A stretch of DNA of 64,000 nucleotides from Leisingera sp. ANG-Vp (GCF_000813725.1 NZ_JWLD01000027.1:1-64000); one strand, 5' to 3'. Shown: positions 16,777-27,976, numbered from the stretch's first letter. The notes: generated by a model not told the origin, from the sequence alone. Program-made: numbers and translations.

Positions 16777-17804
16777 GATGCCTCTCCCAGAAGCACGTCG
16801 AGCGCCTCCTGGCGGCTCATGGCTCCAATCAGGCTGCCGGCGCCATTGGCCACGGGCAGGAAGTCGCGGTTGTCATTGACCAGCAGACGGGCCAGTTCGG
16901 AGATGGTCTGCTTTTCGCCAATGGGGGTGCCTGTCAGGCTGTGGCCGTTCACTTCGCGCGCCAGCACGCCAGCATGGACAACGCGGGATTTCTCGATCTC
17001 CTCGGTGAACTTGGCGACATATTCGGTGGCCGGGTTCAGCACGATCTGATCCGGGGTGTCGCATTGCTCAACCACACCGTCCTTCATGATGGCGATCCGG
17101 TCGGCGAGGCGCAGGGCCTCGTCAAAGTCGTGGGTGATAAAGACAATCGTTTTGCCCAGCATCTCCTGCAGGCGCAGGAATTCGTCCTGCATTTCGCGGC
17201 GGATCAGGGGGTCGAGGGCGGAGAAGGGTTCGTCCAGGAACCAGATGTCGGGCTCGATTGCCAGGCTGCGGGCAATACCCACACGCTGCTGCTGGCCGCC
17301 GGAGAGTTCGCGTGGGAAGTAATCTTCGCGGCCGGAGAGGCCCACCAGTTCGATCACTTCCAGCGCACGCGCGCGGCGCTCAAAGCGGTCCTGGCCGCGC
17401 ATTTCCAGCGGAAAGGCGACGTTGTCCAGAACGGTGCGGTGCGGCAGCAGGCCGAAGCTTTGGAACACCATGCCCATCTTGTTGCGGCGCAGATCAATCA
17501 GCTCTTTCTCGGACATGTCGCCGATGTTCTGGCCTTCGACACGGACCTCGCCGCCAGTGATGTCGATGAGGCGGGACAAGCAGCGCACAAAAGTCGATTT
17601 GCCGGAGCCGGAGAGCCCCATGATCACCAGCATTTCCCCCTTGGCAATTTCCAGGGAAACGTCGCGCACCGCGGCGATGTAGCCGGCCTGGCGGATTTCA
17701 TCAAAGCCCGGGTTGCCGGTCAGCGACTTCAGATACTGTTCCGGATTGGCGCCAAACAGCTTCCAGACGTTTTTGCAGGAAATGACGGGGGTGGCGGCGG
17801 TCAT
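16773..17804 (-). CDS. proV: Quaternary amine ABC transporter ATP-binding protein (ProV/TmoV type)
   Basis: This 343-residue ATPase has Walker A GLSGSGKST, the signature [16 protein letters not shown], Walker B DIWFLDEP and switch histidine FITHDFDEAL. The C-terminal 80 residues (ARLLVNDNRDFLPVANG) form a short CBS-type segment, as in ProV/OpuA proteins, where such domains sense ionic strength. The ATG at 17804 (MTAATPVISCKNVWKLFG) is the first with the family's N-terminus; the frame upstream overlaps the proX end. It lies between proX and the double permease. Confidence 0.9.
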   Translation of the reverse strand: MTAATPVISCKNVWKLFGANPEQYLKSLTGNPGFDEIRQAGYIAAVRDVSLEIAKGEMLVIMGLSGSGKSTFVRCLSRLIDITGGEVRVEGQNIGDMSEKELIDLRRNKMGMVFQSFGLLPHRTVLDNVAFPLEMRGQDRFERRARALEVIELVGLSGREDYFPRELSGGQQQRVGIARSLAIEPDIWFLDEPFSALDPLIRREMQDEFLRLQEMLGKTIVFITHDFDEALRLADRIAIMKDGVVEQCDTPDQIVLNPATEYVAKFTEEIEKSRVVHAGVLAREVNGHSLTGTPIGEKQTISELARLLVNDNRDFLPVANGAGSLIGAMSRQEALDVLLGEAS

Positions 17805-17820
17805 GGGTCTACTTTCGCTA

Positions 17821-17851
17821 GTAAAAAATCCGGGGCAGCAGGCCGCCCCGG
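17821..17851 (-). terminator. Rho-independent attenuator after proX
   Basis: On the minus strand a 7-bp GC stem (CCGGGGC ... GCCCCGG, 17830-17851) is followed directly by ATTTTTT. It lies between the proX stop and the proV start. A partial terminator here would give much more binding protein than ATPase and permease, a common arrangement in such operons. Confidence 0.75.
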
Positions 17852-17874
17852 TGAGTTGGAGAGGAGTGCGTGGT

Positions 17875-18948
<1,074 letters not shown>

Positions 18949-19011
18949 GCTGGTCAGTGATGTTAAAATTTGTTAACCGGTAGGAAAATTCCGCGAAGGG
19001 GCACTGCGTTC

Positions 19012-19704
19012 ATGGCGCATATTCTGATCATCGAGGACGAGCCGGTCACCCGGGCCACCCTCGCCAGTTATCTGGATGCGCAGGGGTATGATGTCTCGCA
19101 GGCCGAGACCGCGGAGGAGGCGGAGAAAATCCTGGAAGAGCAGGAGGTTGACCTGCTTTTGGTTGACATCAACCTGCCCGGAAAGGACGGCTTGCAGATC
19201 ACCCGCGAGCAGCGCGGAAAATCGGAAATTGGTATTATCCTTGTGACTGGAAGGGATGATGAGATCGACCGGATCGTCGGGCTGGAGCTGGGTGCGGATG
19301 ATTACGTCTGCAAGCCGTTCAACCGGCGTGAACTGCTGGCGCGCCTGAAGAATCTCTTGCGGCGGACACAGGACATCCGGCGGCTGTCGCGCCGGATCTA
19401 CAAGTTCGGAAAGTTTCAGTTCGATGTGGCCGCGCGGCATCTTCAGACGGCGGAAGGCGATAGTATTTCACTGACCCGCGCCGAGTTCGAAGTGCTTGAC
19501 ATGCTGGTGAGCAGGGCAGGGGAGGTGGCCACTCGAGATGCGCTGATGAGCCGGGTGACCCACCGGCAGTACGGTGCCAATCCCCGCACTGTCGATGTGC
19601 TGATCCGGCGTTTGCGCGGCAAGCTCGAGGAAGATCCGGCAAACCCGCGGGTGATCACCACCGTACACGGGGAAGGCTATGTCTTCACGGCGCCTTTGAA
19701 CTGA
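19012..19704 (+). CDS. torR: TorR-like response regulator, OmpR/PhoB family
   Basis: This 230-residue response regulator has a receiver domain (residues 1-120) with the acidic pocket in IIEDEP, the phosphoacceptor in [13 protein letters not shown], the switch Thr in LVTGRD and the lysine in VCKPF. A winged-helix DNA-binding domain follows (about 130-230, ending [12 protein letters not shown]). A TTG at 18970 is in frame, but the ATG at 19012 gives the correct receiver start [11 protein letters not shown]. It ends inside the convergent torS gene (20-bp overlap). TorR identity rests on torS/torT linkage. Confidence 0.88.
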   Translation: MAHILIIEDEPVTRATLASYLDAQGYDVSQAETAEEAEKILEEQEVDLLLVDINLPGKDGLQITREQRGKSEIGIILVTGRDDEIDRIVGLELGADDYVCKPFNRRELLARLKNLLRRTQDIRRLSRRIYKFGKFQFDVAARHLQTAEGDSISLTRAEFEVLDMLVSRAGEVATRDALMSRVTHRQYGANPRTVDVLIRRLRGKLEEDPANPRVITTVHGEGYVFTAPLN

Positions 19705-22609
19705 CGGCTTTGCAATCCCGCATGACAGCAGCAAGCGCTCTAAGGATTTGCGGTGCCAGCCGTTGGAGCGCGCTCAGCTTTTCCGCGGCAGCTGACCGGC
19801 CGCCGTCTCCGGCTTGGGTTTCAAGGCTTGCCAGCAGCGCCGCCAGATCTTTCTGGCCAAAAGTAGCCGCCGCACCCTTGGCCCTGTGCGCCTCCTTGGC
19901 AAGGGCTGCGAAATCCAGCGCCTCCAGCGCCGTTTCCATACGCGCAATGCTTTGCGGCAGTTCCCTTTCGAACATCAGCGCGATGTTCAAGGCCTGCGGT
20001 TCTCCGAGGTCTCTGATGTTCTCCTGCATTTGCTGCAGAAGGCCGGCATGGCGGTCAGGCGGTTCTGCTCCTGCCTGCCGTGCCGACAGGTAGATTGCAC
20101 CTTCCCGGCCCTGTGTGACGCTGTCGAGTGCCTTGGCAAGGCGCTCGGGCGAGACCGGCTTGGCGACGAATCCGGTCATCCCGGCCTGCAGGTGGGTTTC
20201 GATCTGCTCTTCCTGCACATGCGCGGAGATGCCGATGACCGGCAGCCTGGCGAGCTCCGGGTCGGACAGGGCACGCAGGCGGCGGGTGGCCTCAGTGCCG
20301 CTGATACCAGGCAGGTTTATATCCATCAGGACAAGATCAAAACCAGAGCCCGGCAACAGCTCCAGTGCCTCTTCGGCACTGGCGACACATTGGCAGGAAT
20401 GGCCCATGCGCTCCAGATATCCCTGGGCGACCATTTGGTTGATCTCATTGTCCTCCACAACCAGGACTGACAACGGGTTCTCGGCCACTTGCACCGGGGC
20501 CGGGACATCTTCCGGAACCAGATCAGCGGGATCGCCCTCTTCAAGTTCCAAGGCAAGGGTAAACACCGAACCAACGCCCTGTGTGCTTTCCAGAGAGAGC
20601 CGGGCGCCGATGGTTTCTGCAAAATGCTTGCTGATCGCAAGCCCCAGCCCGGTGCCGCCAAACCTGCGGGCTGTATCGCTGTCCTCCTGCTCAAAAGCCT
20701 CGAAAATACGGGATTTGGCCTCTTCTGAGATGCCCATGCCGGTGTCGCTGACTTCAAAGGCAACCTGGTGACGGCCATTGCCTTCACCATTGGCACGGAC
20801 CCGCAGGATGACCTCGCCTTCCTCGGTGAACTTCAGCGAATTGGAGAGAAGATTGAATAGGATCTGACGAAGCTTGGCGGCGTCGCCCCGGACCACGTCG
20901 GGCAAGTCTGAGGGTGCATCGAGCCAGAGATGAACGCCCTTTGCATCAGCACCAGGGCGCAGCAGCACAACAATATCCCGGACCAGCCTGTTCAGCGAAA
21001 AGGCGGTTTCCTCAGGCTGCAGCGCGCCGCTTTCGATCTTCGAGTAATCCAGAATGTCGTTGAGGATCTTCAGCAGGTTCTGGCCGGAGACCAGCGCCGC
21101 CCGCAACCGTTCCATCTGCCGGGGCGGCAAGCCATCATCAGAGAGGCTGCGCAGCATGCCCAGCACGCCATTCATTGGCGTGCGGATCTCGTGGCTCATC
21201 ATCGCCAGGAACTCGGATTTGGCCTGATCGGCTGCCTCGGCCTTTTGCCGGGCCTCGTCATGGGCTTCGACCTCTTCACGCAGCCGTTCAGTCTGGTCGT
21301 CGACCAGGGCCTGCAGGTTGTTGCGGTGCTCGCGAAGCTCCTGCTCGTTGCGGTCGCGAACCCTTTCCAGCTCAAGTTTTTCGATGGCTTGCTTGCGGAA
21401 CACTTCAACCGCTTCTTCCATGCGGGCGATCTCGTCCTGACCTCTGGGGCGCAGGGGGCGGTTGAGCTGGCCGCGCATCAGGGCGGCCATGGTGCCGGAC
21501 AGCTGGTTCAGGCGCCGGGTGATGCTGCCGCGCACGTAGAACCAAAGGACCGCCAGCGACAAGGCAAACCCAGCCAGGGCTGCGAAACCATTGCGCAGCT
21601 GCGCCCGCTGCACATCGAGCGCTGCGTCATTGCCGGAGCGGATCGCCCGTGCCTGTGCCTGGTCTGCGACGGCTGCGGCCTCATCGCCGAGGCGCAGCGC
21701 TGTGTTCTGCAAGTCCTGCTGCAGAGCGGTTATGCGGGTTTCAGTGGACAGGATCCGGTCGCGCAGCACAAACAGCCCGGTCTCCGTGTCGGAAATGGTC
21801 CGCAGCTGAGCGGCAGAGGCTTCAGCCTGCTGGCGGCGGCCGGGGTCGCGGATTGCTTTGATCCGGCGGGAGACGATCAGCAGGCGGCTGGTCAGCGACG
21901 CTTCGATCTCACCAAGCTCAATCTCACTGCCGGCGTCTTCGATCCGGTTGATCAGCAGGCCGATCTCAGCAGTTTGCGAGCGCAGTTCGAACATCAGGCC
22001 AAGCTGGAACAGATCCACTTCGATAAGCTTGTCCAGCGTGTCGGTGCGGGCCTGCTCTTCAACCGGGGATGAACCGGGGCCGTAGAGGCTGGAGATCACC
22101 GCAGTCGTGCCCATCTCGGCATTGGCAACCAAAGTGTCGGCCATGCTGAGCAGGTTGCTGGCAGCCGAGAGGTTGCGTCCTGTCAGCTCCTTGAATTCGC
22201 TGTGCAGGGCGATTCGCGTTTCGACCAGCTCGTTCAGCAGGGACAGCGTCCGGGAAGCTTCGGTCACGGTATCCCGCAGCCGCGCAGAGCCGCCCCCGGT
22301 CTGTTCCAGCGCTTCCAGCCGCAGCGTCAGTGCACCAACCTGATCTGCCAGGAACTGAGCCCGGTTCTGCCGGTCGGACTGGGTCGTCACAGCTGCCAGT
22401 TCCGGCGCAATCGCGATGATGCGGGTGCTTTCCTCGGCCATGCCGCGGACTTCGGCTATGGCGGGGATTGTCTGGCTGATCACCTCGGCCTGGCGCCGGG
22501 CCAGCACACGCAATTCGACCAGTCCAAGGATGCCCGCAAGAGTGGGCAGCCCCGCAATGACGATGAATGCGAGGCTCAGTTTTCCGCCAAGGCCGAGCTT
22601 TCCTAACAT
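19685..22609 (-). CDS. torS: TorS-like hybrid sensor histidine kinase
   Basis: This 974-residue membrane kinase senses a TorT-bound ligand and drives a four-step phosphorelay to TorR. A first transmembrane segment (about 8-28) is followed by a roughly 320-residue periplasmic helical sensor, a second membrane segment (about 350), HAMP and coiled coil, and HisKA with His473 in [12 protein letters not shown]. HATPase_c with [12 protein letters not shown], a receiver with Asp763 in LVLMDINLP and a C-terminal Hpt with His908 in [13 protein letters not shown] complete it. The frame is open 30 codons upstream, but [15 protein letters not shown] is the sensible N-terminus. It is divergent from torT. 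Confidence 0.9.
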   Translation of the reverse strand: MLGKLGLGGKLSLAFIVIAGLPTLAGILGLVELRVLARRQAEVISQTIPAIAEVRGMAEESTRIIAIAPELAAVTTQSDRQNRAQFLADQVGALTLRLEALEQTGGGSARLRDTVTEASRTLSLLNELVETRIALHSEFKELTGRNLSAASNLLSMADTLVANAEMGTTAVISSLYGPGSSPVEEQARTDTLDKLIEVDLFQLGLMFELRSQTAEIGLLINRIEDAGSEIELGEIEASLTSRLLIVSRRIKAIRDPGRRQQAEASAAQLRTISDTETGLFVLRDRILSTETRITALQQDLQNTALRLGDEAAAVADQAQARAIRSGNDAALDVQRAQLRNGFAALAGFALSLAVLWFYVRGSITRRLNQLSGTMAALMRGQLNRPLRPRGQDEIARMEEAVEVFRKQAIEKLELERVRDRNEQELREHRNNLQALVDDQTERLREEVEAHDEARQKAEAADQAKSEFLAMMSHEIRTPMNGVLGMLRSLSDDGLPPRQMERLRAALVSGQNLLKILNDILDYSKIESGALQPEETAFSLNRLVRDIVVLLRPGADAKGVHLWLDAPSDLPDVVRGDAAKLRQILFNLLSNSLKFTEEGEVILRVRANGEGNGRHQVAFEVSDTGMGISEEAKSRIFEAFEQEDSDTARRFGGTGLGLAISKHFAETIGARLSLESTQGVGSVFTLALELEEGDPADLVPEDVPAPVQVAENPLSVLVVEDNEINQMVAQGYLERMGHSCQCVASAEEALELLPGSGFDLVLMDINLPGISGTEATRRLRALSDPELARLPVIGISAHVQEEQIETHLQAGMTGFVAKPVSPERLAKALDSVTQGREGAIYLSARQAGAEPPDRHAGLLQQMQENIRDLGEPQALNIALMFERELPQSIARMETALEALDFAALAKEAHRAKGAAATFGQKDLAALLASLETQAGDGGRSAAAEKLSALQRLAPQILRALAAVMRDCKAVSSKAP

Positions 22610-22701
22610 ACCCGAACTTTCGCGCGCATCGGCACGCTGTGCAATTTTGAATTTCCCTTTTCTCTTCCTCTGCCTATCCTCTGAGCCGGGAAGGGGCACA
22701 C

Positions 22702-23754
22702 ATGCGCGCGATCTGGCTGCTGATTTTCACTGTTGTTTGCTCTGCCGCAGCTGCAGAAAGCTGGCGGCTGCAGTTGCCCAGGACGCCGTTCGACTACCAA
22801 AGCGGTTTCGGGACGGAGGACTACCAGCCTCTGGAAAGGGCGGCCCGGGACTGGCGGCTGTGCATTGCTTATCCGCATCTGAAGGACGCCTACTGGCTGA
22901 GCGTCAATTACGGAATGGTGGTGGAGGCTGCGCGGCTGGGCGTGTCCTTCAAACTGGTTGAGGCAGGGGGCTATCCTAACCTGCAGCGTCAAATCCGGCA
23001 GGCAGAGGAGTGTGTGGCGGCTGGCGCTGATGCTCTGATCCTGGGACCGGTTTCTTTTGCCGGGCTGACCCCGGCCGTCGAACGGATTGCCGCTTCGGTG
23101 CCGGTCATCGCTGCCGTGAATGACATCGCTGATGCAGGGATCACGGCCAAAGTGGGGGTGTCCTGGACCGAGATGGGCGCCGTTGCCGGGCGGATTATCG
23201 CCGCGCGTCACCCCAAGGGGACGCCGCCGGTCAAGGTCGCTTGGTTCCCGGGGCCGGAGCAGGCGGGCTGGGTGAAGTTCGTGGAGCAGGGGTTTCACGC
23301 GGCGCTGGCAGACAGCTCGGCCATAGTTTCGGTGACAAAGTACGGCGACACCGGGCGGGAAATCCAGGTGCGGCTGGTTGAGGATGCGCTGGATGAGGTG
23401 CCGGATCTGGACTACATTGCCGGTTCTGCACCGGCAGCGGAGGCCGCGGTCTCAGTGCTGCGTGCCCGCGGCCTGCATGGCAAAGTGCAGGTCGTTTCTG
23501 ACTATATGACCCATGCGGTGTACCGCGGAGTGCTGCGCGGCCGCGTCATCGCGGCACCGACGGATTCGCCTGTGCTGCAGGGGAGGCTGGCGGTTGAAAT
23601 GGCGGTGCGCGCGATCGAAGGCAAATTGCGGACCAAGCACGCCGGTCCGGAGATCCGTGTGTTCGACCGGAATGCGCTGCAGACAGAGGTGCTGGAGCAA
23701 TCTCTGGCACCGGCCAGCTTTGTTCCTGTCTTTGACTTCCGGCCGCAGCGGTGA
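22702..23754 (+). CDS. torT: TorT-like periplasmic TMAO-binding protein
   Basis: This 350-residue periplasmic protein of the LacI/ribose-binding fold binds TMAO and presents it to the TorS sensor domain. A signal peptide ([20 protein letters not shown]) precedes the TorT-typical segments [26 protein letters not shown] and [28 protein letters not shown]. The length matches E. coli TorT. GGAAGGGG lies before the ATG. It diverges from torS across 92 bp. No torCAD reductase genes follow. Confidence 0.88.
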   Translation: MRAIWLLIFTVVCSAAAAESWRLQLPRTPFDYQSGFGTEDYQPLERAARDWRLCIAYPHLKDAYWLSVNYGMVVEAARLGVSFKLVEAGGYPNLQRQIRQAEECVAAGADALILGPVSFAGLTPAVERIAASVPVIAAVNDIADAGITAKVGVSWTEMGAVAGRIIAARHPKGTPPVKVAWFPGPEQAGWVKFVEQGFHAALADSSAIVSVTKYGDTGREIQVRLVEDALDEVPDLDYIAGSAPAAEAAVSVLRARGLHGKVQVVSDYMTHAVYRGVLRGRVIAAPTDSPVLQGRLAVEMAVRAIEGKLRTKHAGPEIRVFDRNALQTEVLEQSLAPASFVPVFDFRPQR

Positions 23755-23922
23755 TGCGGTTTTCAGCCGGCTTAAGGGGACTGCGTTGCTTTGGGCAGTG
23801 CGAGCCAAGGGCCCGGAACCGGGAATGCCGCTTCGGCAGCATGGGGCCGTTAAGAAATACTTCTGAACCCGGCTTTTTTGGGGTTGCGACTCTGCAGTGC
23901 TATGATTAAACCCCGCCGCAGT

Positions 23923-23999
23923 GGACCGATAGCTCAGCTGGATAGAGTACTTGACTACGAATCAAGGGGTCGGGGGTTCGAATCCTCCTCGGTCCGCCA
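23923..23999 (+). tRNA. tRNA-Arg (anticodon ACG)
   Basis: The 77-nt sequence folds as a complete cloverleaf. The acceptor arm GGACCGA pairs with TCGGTCC and the D arm contains AGCTCAGCTGGATAGAG. The anticodon stem CTTGA/TCAAG encloses loop CTACGAA with anticodon ACG, and the T arm is GGGGGTTCGAATCCTCC. CCA is encoded at the 3' end. The following sequence starts a 225-bp repeat within 6 bp, and an integrase lies 3 kb downstream. Confidence 0.97.
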
Positions 24000-24004
24000 C
24001 TTCC

Positions 24005-24229
24005 AAATTGTCGAATGCCAAGCAAAACTGACCTTCTTGTCAGGTTTTTGACCCAATTCCCGTTATCTGCTCGCGGGGTCTGTTAGGTTTGATCTGACTT
24101 CCTTCAGGAAAATTAGGGCTGATTTGCAGATTCAATCGGCGAAGTTGCCTGTTCTTGCTGAGCCATCAGTTGCTATGAGCACCAGGCCGGATTGCTGCGG
24201 GCGCAGTCGGTCACTAGCAGCCCTAAGCA
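24005..24229 (+). repeat. 225-bp dispersed repeat, copy A
   Basis: This stretch aligns end to end with the reverse complement of 60542-60766, at roughly 85% identity by eye and almost without gaps. It contains two short hairpins: CTGAC-cttctt-GTCAG-like at about 24029, and a TTCCT/AGGAA stem near 24105. A 77-codon frame runs through it, but conservation is not codon-shaped. I see no transposase. The 434 bp from 24230 to 24663 hold no gene I can support. Confidence 0.75.
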
Positions 24230-24623
24230 AACCGTCGGCCTGCCTAACATCCGGGACCGGTACTCATGCAAGTCGGGCGGATTCCGGTAGTTCGCCGCAG
24301 GCGCGAGCCGAACATGGTGAAACGTTGGAAGCCGACCTCCAGGCAACGCCGCAATAGGATTCTGTTCTGCATCGCCGCAGGTCAATTGAGCCCTGAGCCG
24401 CCATCCCCCGGCAGATGGGATGCTGCAGGCGCAAGAGGCCGGCCACAGCTCATAGCCACCGTTCATACGCAAGGGAGAATGGCGGAAAAGTAGCGTTCCT
24501 AAATGCGGCGTTGACCTGGCGAGCTTCCATGCAGACGACATCAAAGCCATTGTTCGTGAGCCCGTATTCCGCCAACGTAGCGATGATTAGCAGGTGGTGA
24601 CTGTGGGCATCTTCCTAAAGAAC

Positions 24624-24648
24624 GCCAGCCGAAACTTTGTCGGCTGGC
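24624..24648 (-). terminator. Terminator after the SGNH hydrolase gene
   Basis: A perfect 9-bp inverted repeat (GCCAGCCGA, 7-nt loop, TCGGCTGGC) lies 16 bp after the stop codon. On the minus strand it is followed by GTTCTTT. It is a reasonable intrinsic terminator. Confidence 0.6.
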
Positions 24649-24663
24649 CCTATCATAATGTAG

Positions 24664-26718
24664 TTACTGGCTCCCCCAAATTTTGTCGTAAACCAGCTGA
24701 GCGATCAACCTGTGGCCGGTCAGGTTTGGATGAACCGCACCGGTTATTCTTTTGTCGCCGGGTTGAGTGATAACTGTATCATTGCCCGTTCTTATCGCAC
24801 GCGTTTCGCTCTCATAAGCATAAGGGTTCCAGTCCCACACTGCCCAGTATGGTTTGGTATTCGGGAGATTCCCACGCGATCCTTTCCACCACCCGTACCC
24901 GACAAATGCATCACGTGTTTCACAAACAAAAGAGATACCTCGGTCGCGTGCTGTGTTTGAAAGAACTTCCCGGAGTTCATCAAATTGTTTCAGGGCGAGC
25001 CCAGCTTCACTTGCTGTAAGGTTGAATTGCCAGCGACGAAAGTTTCGCCCAGGCAAGTCACTCAGAGTTCGGATGAGGCCCTTTGACGCGGCTGCTTTCA
25101 AACCGTACCAAGCGCCTTGAGGGTTGAACACCTTGGGAGCGTCGCCTGGCACTCGAAAATCCGTTGAGGCGAGTGGCTCGCAAACCGGGCTGGGAGAAGC
25201 AGTATCGCGCAGAGGGTCGGGGTATTGTGCCATCACAATCTGCTTAGGCTCCAATCCTAAACGGTGTTCTAAGATGTTGAACAATAGGGTGTATCGATCC
25301 TTCATACCCAGCGACCCAGTTTGACCATTGGTCAGATCACCGGAGTGATAGTTGATTTTCTTGTCTAGTCTCTTGCAATAGCGGTCCAGTTGTCGATTAT
25401 CCTTGGAAGCCACTCGGTACTCTGGGCTGGGGCAGACTTCCGGAAACAGGAGATTGCCGACAATGCCTAGCTTCCACTGTGTCGGAACAACAAAGTACTG
25501 CACGATATCTGCAAAACCCATGCTGTTCCCGCCTTCGTTCAAGAGCACGTAGTCAGGCGTTCGAATTTTCCCTGTTGCACAGGTTAACAACCCGGACTGC
25601 GGGAAGTGCCCATTATTTTTTTCCCGGATGCTCTGTGTAAACCGGCTAAAGTTATCCAGTTCCGGATTAGGTATTAGGTTGCTGTGGCTGCGCGGCCGAT
25701 TGCCAGGGCCGCCTCTACGGTGGAAAGCGCGAATGTTTATGCCGCCGGTTTCTTTTTTTGAAACCGCCTCATAAATTGGCGCCGCTTCGCCAAGAGGTTT
25801 CCCATCTTGACAGAGCTCACGGATTGCAAAATTTACTTGGGAGTACGGGACATAAATTCCTTTTCCCCAAGCTTGGTATTGCGGCACAAGCAGGCCATCG
25901 AAGGCTTCAGCGCCTGTGCAGGCATAGTGTAGAAAAGAAACGTAGGCGTGCGGGTTTTCTGAAGCGATCTTGAGCGCAGTAAGACTCTGGTGGCTATAAA
26001 AGCTGCGGTGGCAGGTATCGTCTACCCAGTGGTTAGATTTCGCATCTGGCGCTTCTGCTGGAGAAACGAGACGGTTCTTATAATCAACCAGCCACTCCAG
26101 TTCATTGTTTCCAGGGAGGGTTTGGCCTGACTTCCAGTCGCCCGGGTAATCAGGGTTGCCTTCTCCGGAGGCGTAACTGTCTCCCATGCCGATGATGACT
26201 ACGTGGTTTGGATTGATCGGTTCTTCGATTTCCTTTCCATCAAAGGTCACTTGCAATTTTGCGCCTGAAAGCGGCACTTGGAATAAAAAACCGAGTTCAC
26301 AAGGCTGCGTTGTCATTTCTCCCTGAAAGGACCAGGTGCAATCCGATTGCGAAGCCACTCTCGCGACGGCTGTAATCGTGGTGCTGGCGTCGTTTTCGTT
26401 TCTGACATAGCTTAGAATTTTGGCCCTGTGCTGTTTGGTGCGCTGATCCCAGTGCATGTTTTCATGCTGACCGGCTTTGAGTGCTGCGCGATAGGGCGAG
26501 GGCAGACCTCCAGCCGACAACCGCTTATGCCAGTCCTCAAAATTCTCCCCCGGGGCCAACTTGTAGCGCTCAAACAGATTGGCCGGGTCCTTCTGTGTAG
26601 CGAAGGGGCCAAACCTGTTTACAACTTCCCATTCGATTGTCTGCAAACTCTCTTCGGCTGAAAACCCGAACGAAGGTGTAAGTGTCGCAAGAAGCAGCAG
26701 TGGTCGAAATAAACGCAA
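24664..26718 (-). CDS. Secreted SGNH/GDSL-type hydrolase
   Basis: This 684-residue protein begins with a signal peptide (MRLFRPLLLLATLTPSFGFSAEE). It has the blocks of the SGNH fold: GMGDSYASGEGNPD (Ser181) for block I, NEGGNSMGF for block III, and AVHPNLTGHRL near the C-terminus for block V. The blocks are far apart, so the catalytic fold is split by long insertions, and an N-terminal region of about 170 residues precedes it. It should be an exported esterase or lipase acting on lipid, acyl-sugar or cell-wall substrate. The base composition is visibly lower in GC than the flanking operons, consistent with transfer. Confidence 0.7.
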   Translation of the reverse strand: MRLFRPLLLLATLTPSFGFSAEESLQTIEWEVVNRFGPFATQKDPANLFERYKLAPGENFEDWHKRLSAGGLPSPYRAALKAGQHENMHWDQRTKQHRAKILSYVRNENDASTTITAVARVASQSDCTWSFQGEMTTQPCELGFLFQVPLSGAKLQVTFDGKEIEEPINPNHVVIIGMGDSYASGEGNPDYPGDWKSGQTLPGNNELEWLVDYKNRLVSPAEAPDAKSNHWVDDTCHRSFYSHQSLTALKIASENPHAYVSFLHYACTGAEAFDGLLVPQYQAWGKGIYVPYSQVNFAIRELCQDGKPLGEAAPIYEAVSKKETGGINIRAFHRRGGPGNRPRSHSNLIPNPELDNFSRFTQSIREKNNGHFPQSGLLTCATGKIRTPDYVLLNEGGNSMGFADIVQYFVVPTQWKLGIVGNLLFPEVCPSPEYRVASKDNRQLDRYCKRLDKKINYHSGDLTNGQTGSLGMKDRYTLLFNILEHRLGLEPKQIVMAQYPDPLRDTASPSPVCEPLASTDFRVPGDAPKVFNPQGAWYGLKAAASKGLIRTLSDLPGRNFRRWQFNLTASEAGLALKQFDELREVLSNTARDRGISFVCETRDAFVGYGWWKGSRGNLPNTKPYWAVWDWNPYAYESETRAIRTGNDTVITQPGDKRITGAVHPNLTGHRLIAQLVYDKIWGSQ

Positions 26719-27116
26719 AACTATACCTCCAAAAATTGAAAAGAATGACGTAAGCTTAGCTACTCACCCGTACATACAGCTTTTGATTGATTTTCAGGTC
26801 AAGTAAATTGGTACCTGTGATGGCCTGCGGTGTGTAAGCAGCTCGGTCTATGCTGGGTCCGTTCTCAATGCCTAGGATCAGGCTGTTCGTGACTAGTCAT
26901 CTAATGTAGGCGCGACGAAAGCTCCTTCTGCACCTGAAGCTTGTTCGGCACCAGATTTGCGCACCCGCAGCGAACGACCGAAGGTCCCGCGTGGAGGTAT
27001 CGGTTGGTTCGAAATGCTGCACGCTGCGTGAACGGCAGGTTTGACGGCCGCACCGCAGCATTCACGATGACTGCTGAATGTCTCCTCAGGGCCGTCCTTG
27101 AAGACGGCCCATAACC
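26719..27116. repeat. Gene-free gap with degenerate intergenic repeat
   Basis: The 398 bp contain no credible gene. The part from about 26957 to 27112 belongs to a degenerate intergenic family: GCAGCGAACGACCG (26967-26980) recurs as GCAGCGAATGACCG at 60417-60430, and AACGGCAGGTTTGACGG (27031-27047) recurs exactly at 46085-46101. GGGCCGTCCTTGAAGACGGCCC (27090-27111) is a palindrome that could terminate transcription between the integrase and SGNH genes. Confidence 0.5.
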
Positions 27117-27749
27117 TTAGATTTCAATGGCCTCTGCAATCGCAAGAGCATCTTCCAACTCAACGCCGAGATATCTAACAGTGCTGTCCATCTTGGTGTG
27201 GCCCAACAGGAGCTGAACGGCGCGCAGATTGCCCGTCTTCTTGTAGATCTGGGTCACCTTGGTGCGCCGCATGGAATGGGTGCCGTATGCGCTCGCCTCC
27301 AGACCAATCGACGTCACCCAGTCACGGACAATCCGTGCATACTGACGGGTTGAGATGTGAAGACGTTCGTGAAACCGACCGGGCCATAGGTATTCAGATC
27401 CGACCATCAGCGGGTCTTGCATCCACTTTTCCAGTGACGCCCGCGTGCCTTCAGAGATTTCGAAGCGTACAGGTTTCTGTGTTTTGCTTTGCAAAACCGA
27501 TGCGCGTTCCTTGATTTGGCCTGACGCCATAACGTCGATGACCTTCATTTTGACAAGATCGCAACCGCGCAGCTTGCTGTCGATTGCCAGGTTGAAGAGC
27601 GCAAGATCTCGTTGGTTATCAGCGAGCTCGAGCCGGACCCTGATCGCCCAGACATGTTTGGGCTTCAATGGTCGCTTTTGCCCAACAATGCGCCCCTTAT
27701 TCCAAGCGGGACGAAGTGCGCGAATGGCAGGTAAGTTGGCAATGGTCAT
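27117..27749 (-). CDS. Tyrosine-type recombinase/integrase
   Basis: This 210-residue protein corresponds to a nearly stand-alone catalytic domain of a tyrosine recombinase. The active-site set is complete: Arg61 in KLRGCDL, Lys89 in the SKTQKP beta-hairpin, His158-x-x-Arg161 in THSMRR, His184 in LLGHTKMDST and Tyr193 in VRYLG. It lacks the usual N-terminal SAM-like core-binding domain of phage integrases, so it resembles XerC-like small recombinases of Rhodobacterales. GGAGG lies 7 bp before the ATG at 27749. It probably mobilised an element near the tRNA-Arg, but no att repeat was found. Confidence 0.88.
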   Translation of the reverse strand: MTIANLPAIRALRPAWNKGRIVGQKRPLKPKHVWAIRVRLELADNQRDLALFNLAIDSKLRGCDLVKMKVIDVMASGQIKERASVLQSKTQKPVRFEISEGTRASLEKWMQDPLMVGSEYLWPGRFHERLHISTRQYARIVRDWVTSIGLEASAYGTHSMRRTKVTQIYKKTGNLRAVQLLLGHTKMDSTVRYLGVELEDALAIAEAIEI

Positions 27750-27976
27750 GATGGTTCCTCCCATCCGCCACGACCCACCACAGCGCCAACCGGACGTTGA
27801 CAATCCAAGGTAACACTCTCAGGTTTCATCGCGGACAAAGGCGGGAACGAGCCCAAAGCGACTGATGCTGCAAGTTACATTCCGGTCAGGTTGGGTACTG
27901 ATACGCGATATCAGTTACAGCCCATATTGAAGTGATGCGCGCGATTATCGCGCGCATCGGTCTGAGGCATTTCAGA

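Noticed and set aside
24124-24357. Short frame in repeat copy A, with a similar N-terminus to a minus-strand frame at 60367-60648 in copy B
   Set aside because: The two agree for the first 30 or so residues because the DNA repeat is conserved. They then diverge completely, and neither has a convincing ribosome-binding site. Conserved repeat DNA explains it better than a gene family.
23980-27970. Search for a direct repeat of the tRNA-Arg 3' end as an attachment site near the integrase
   Set aside because: I found no convincing second copy of the T-arm/acceptor sequence downstream, so no att site is claimed.
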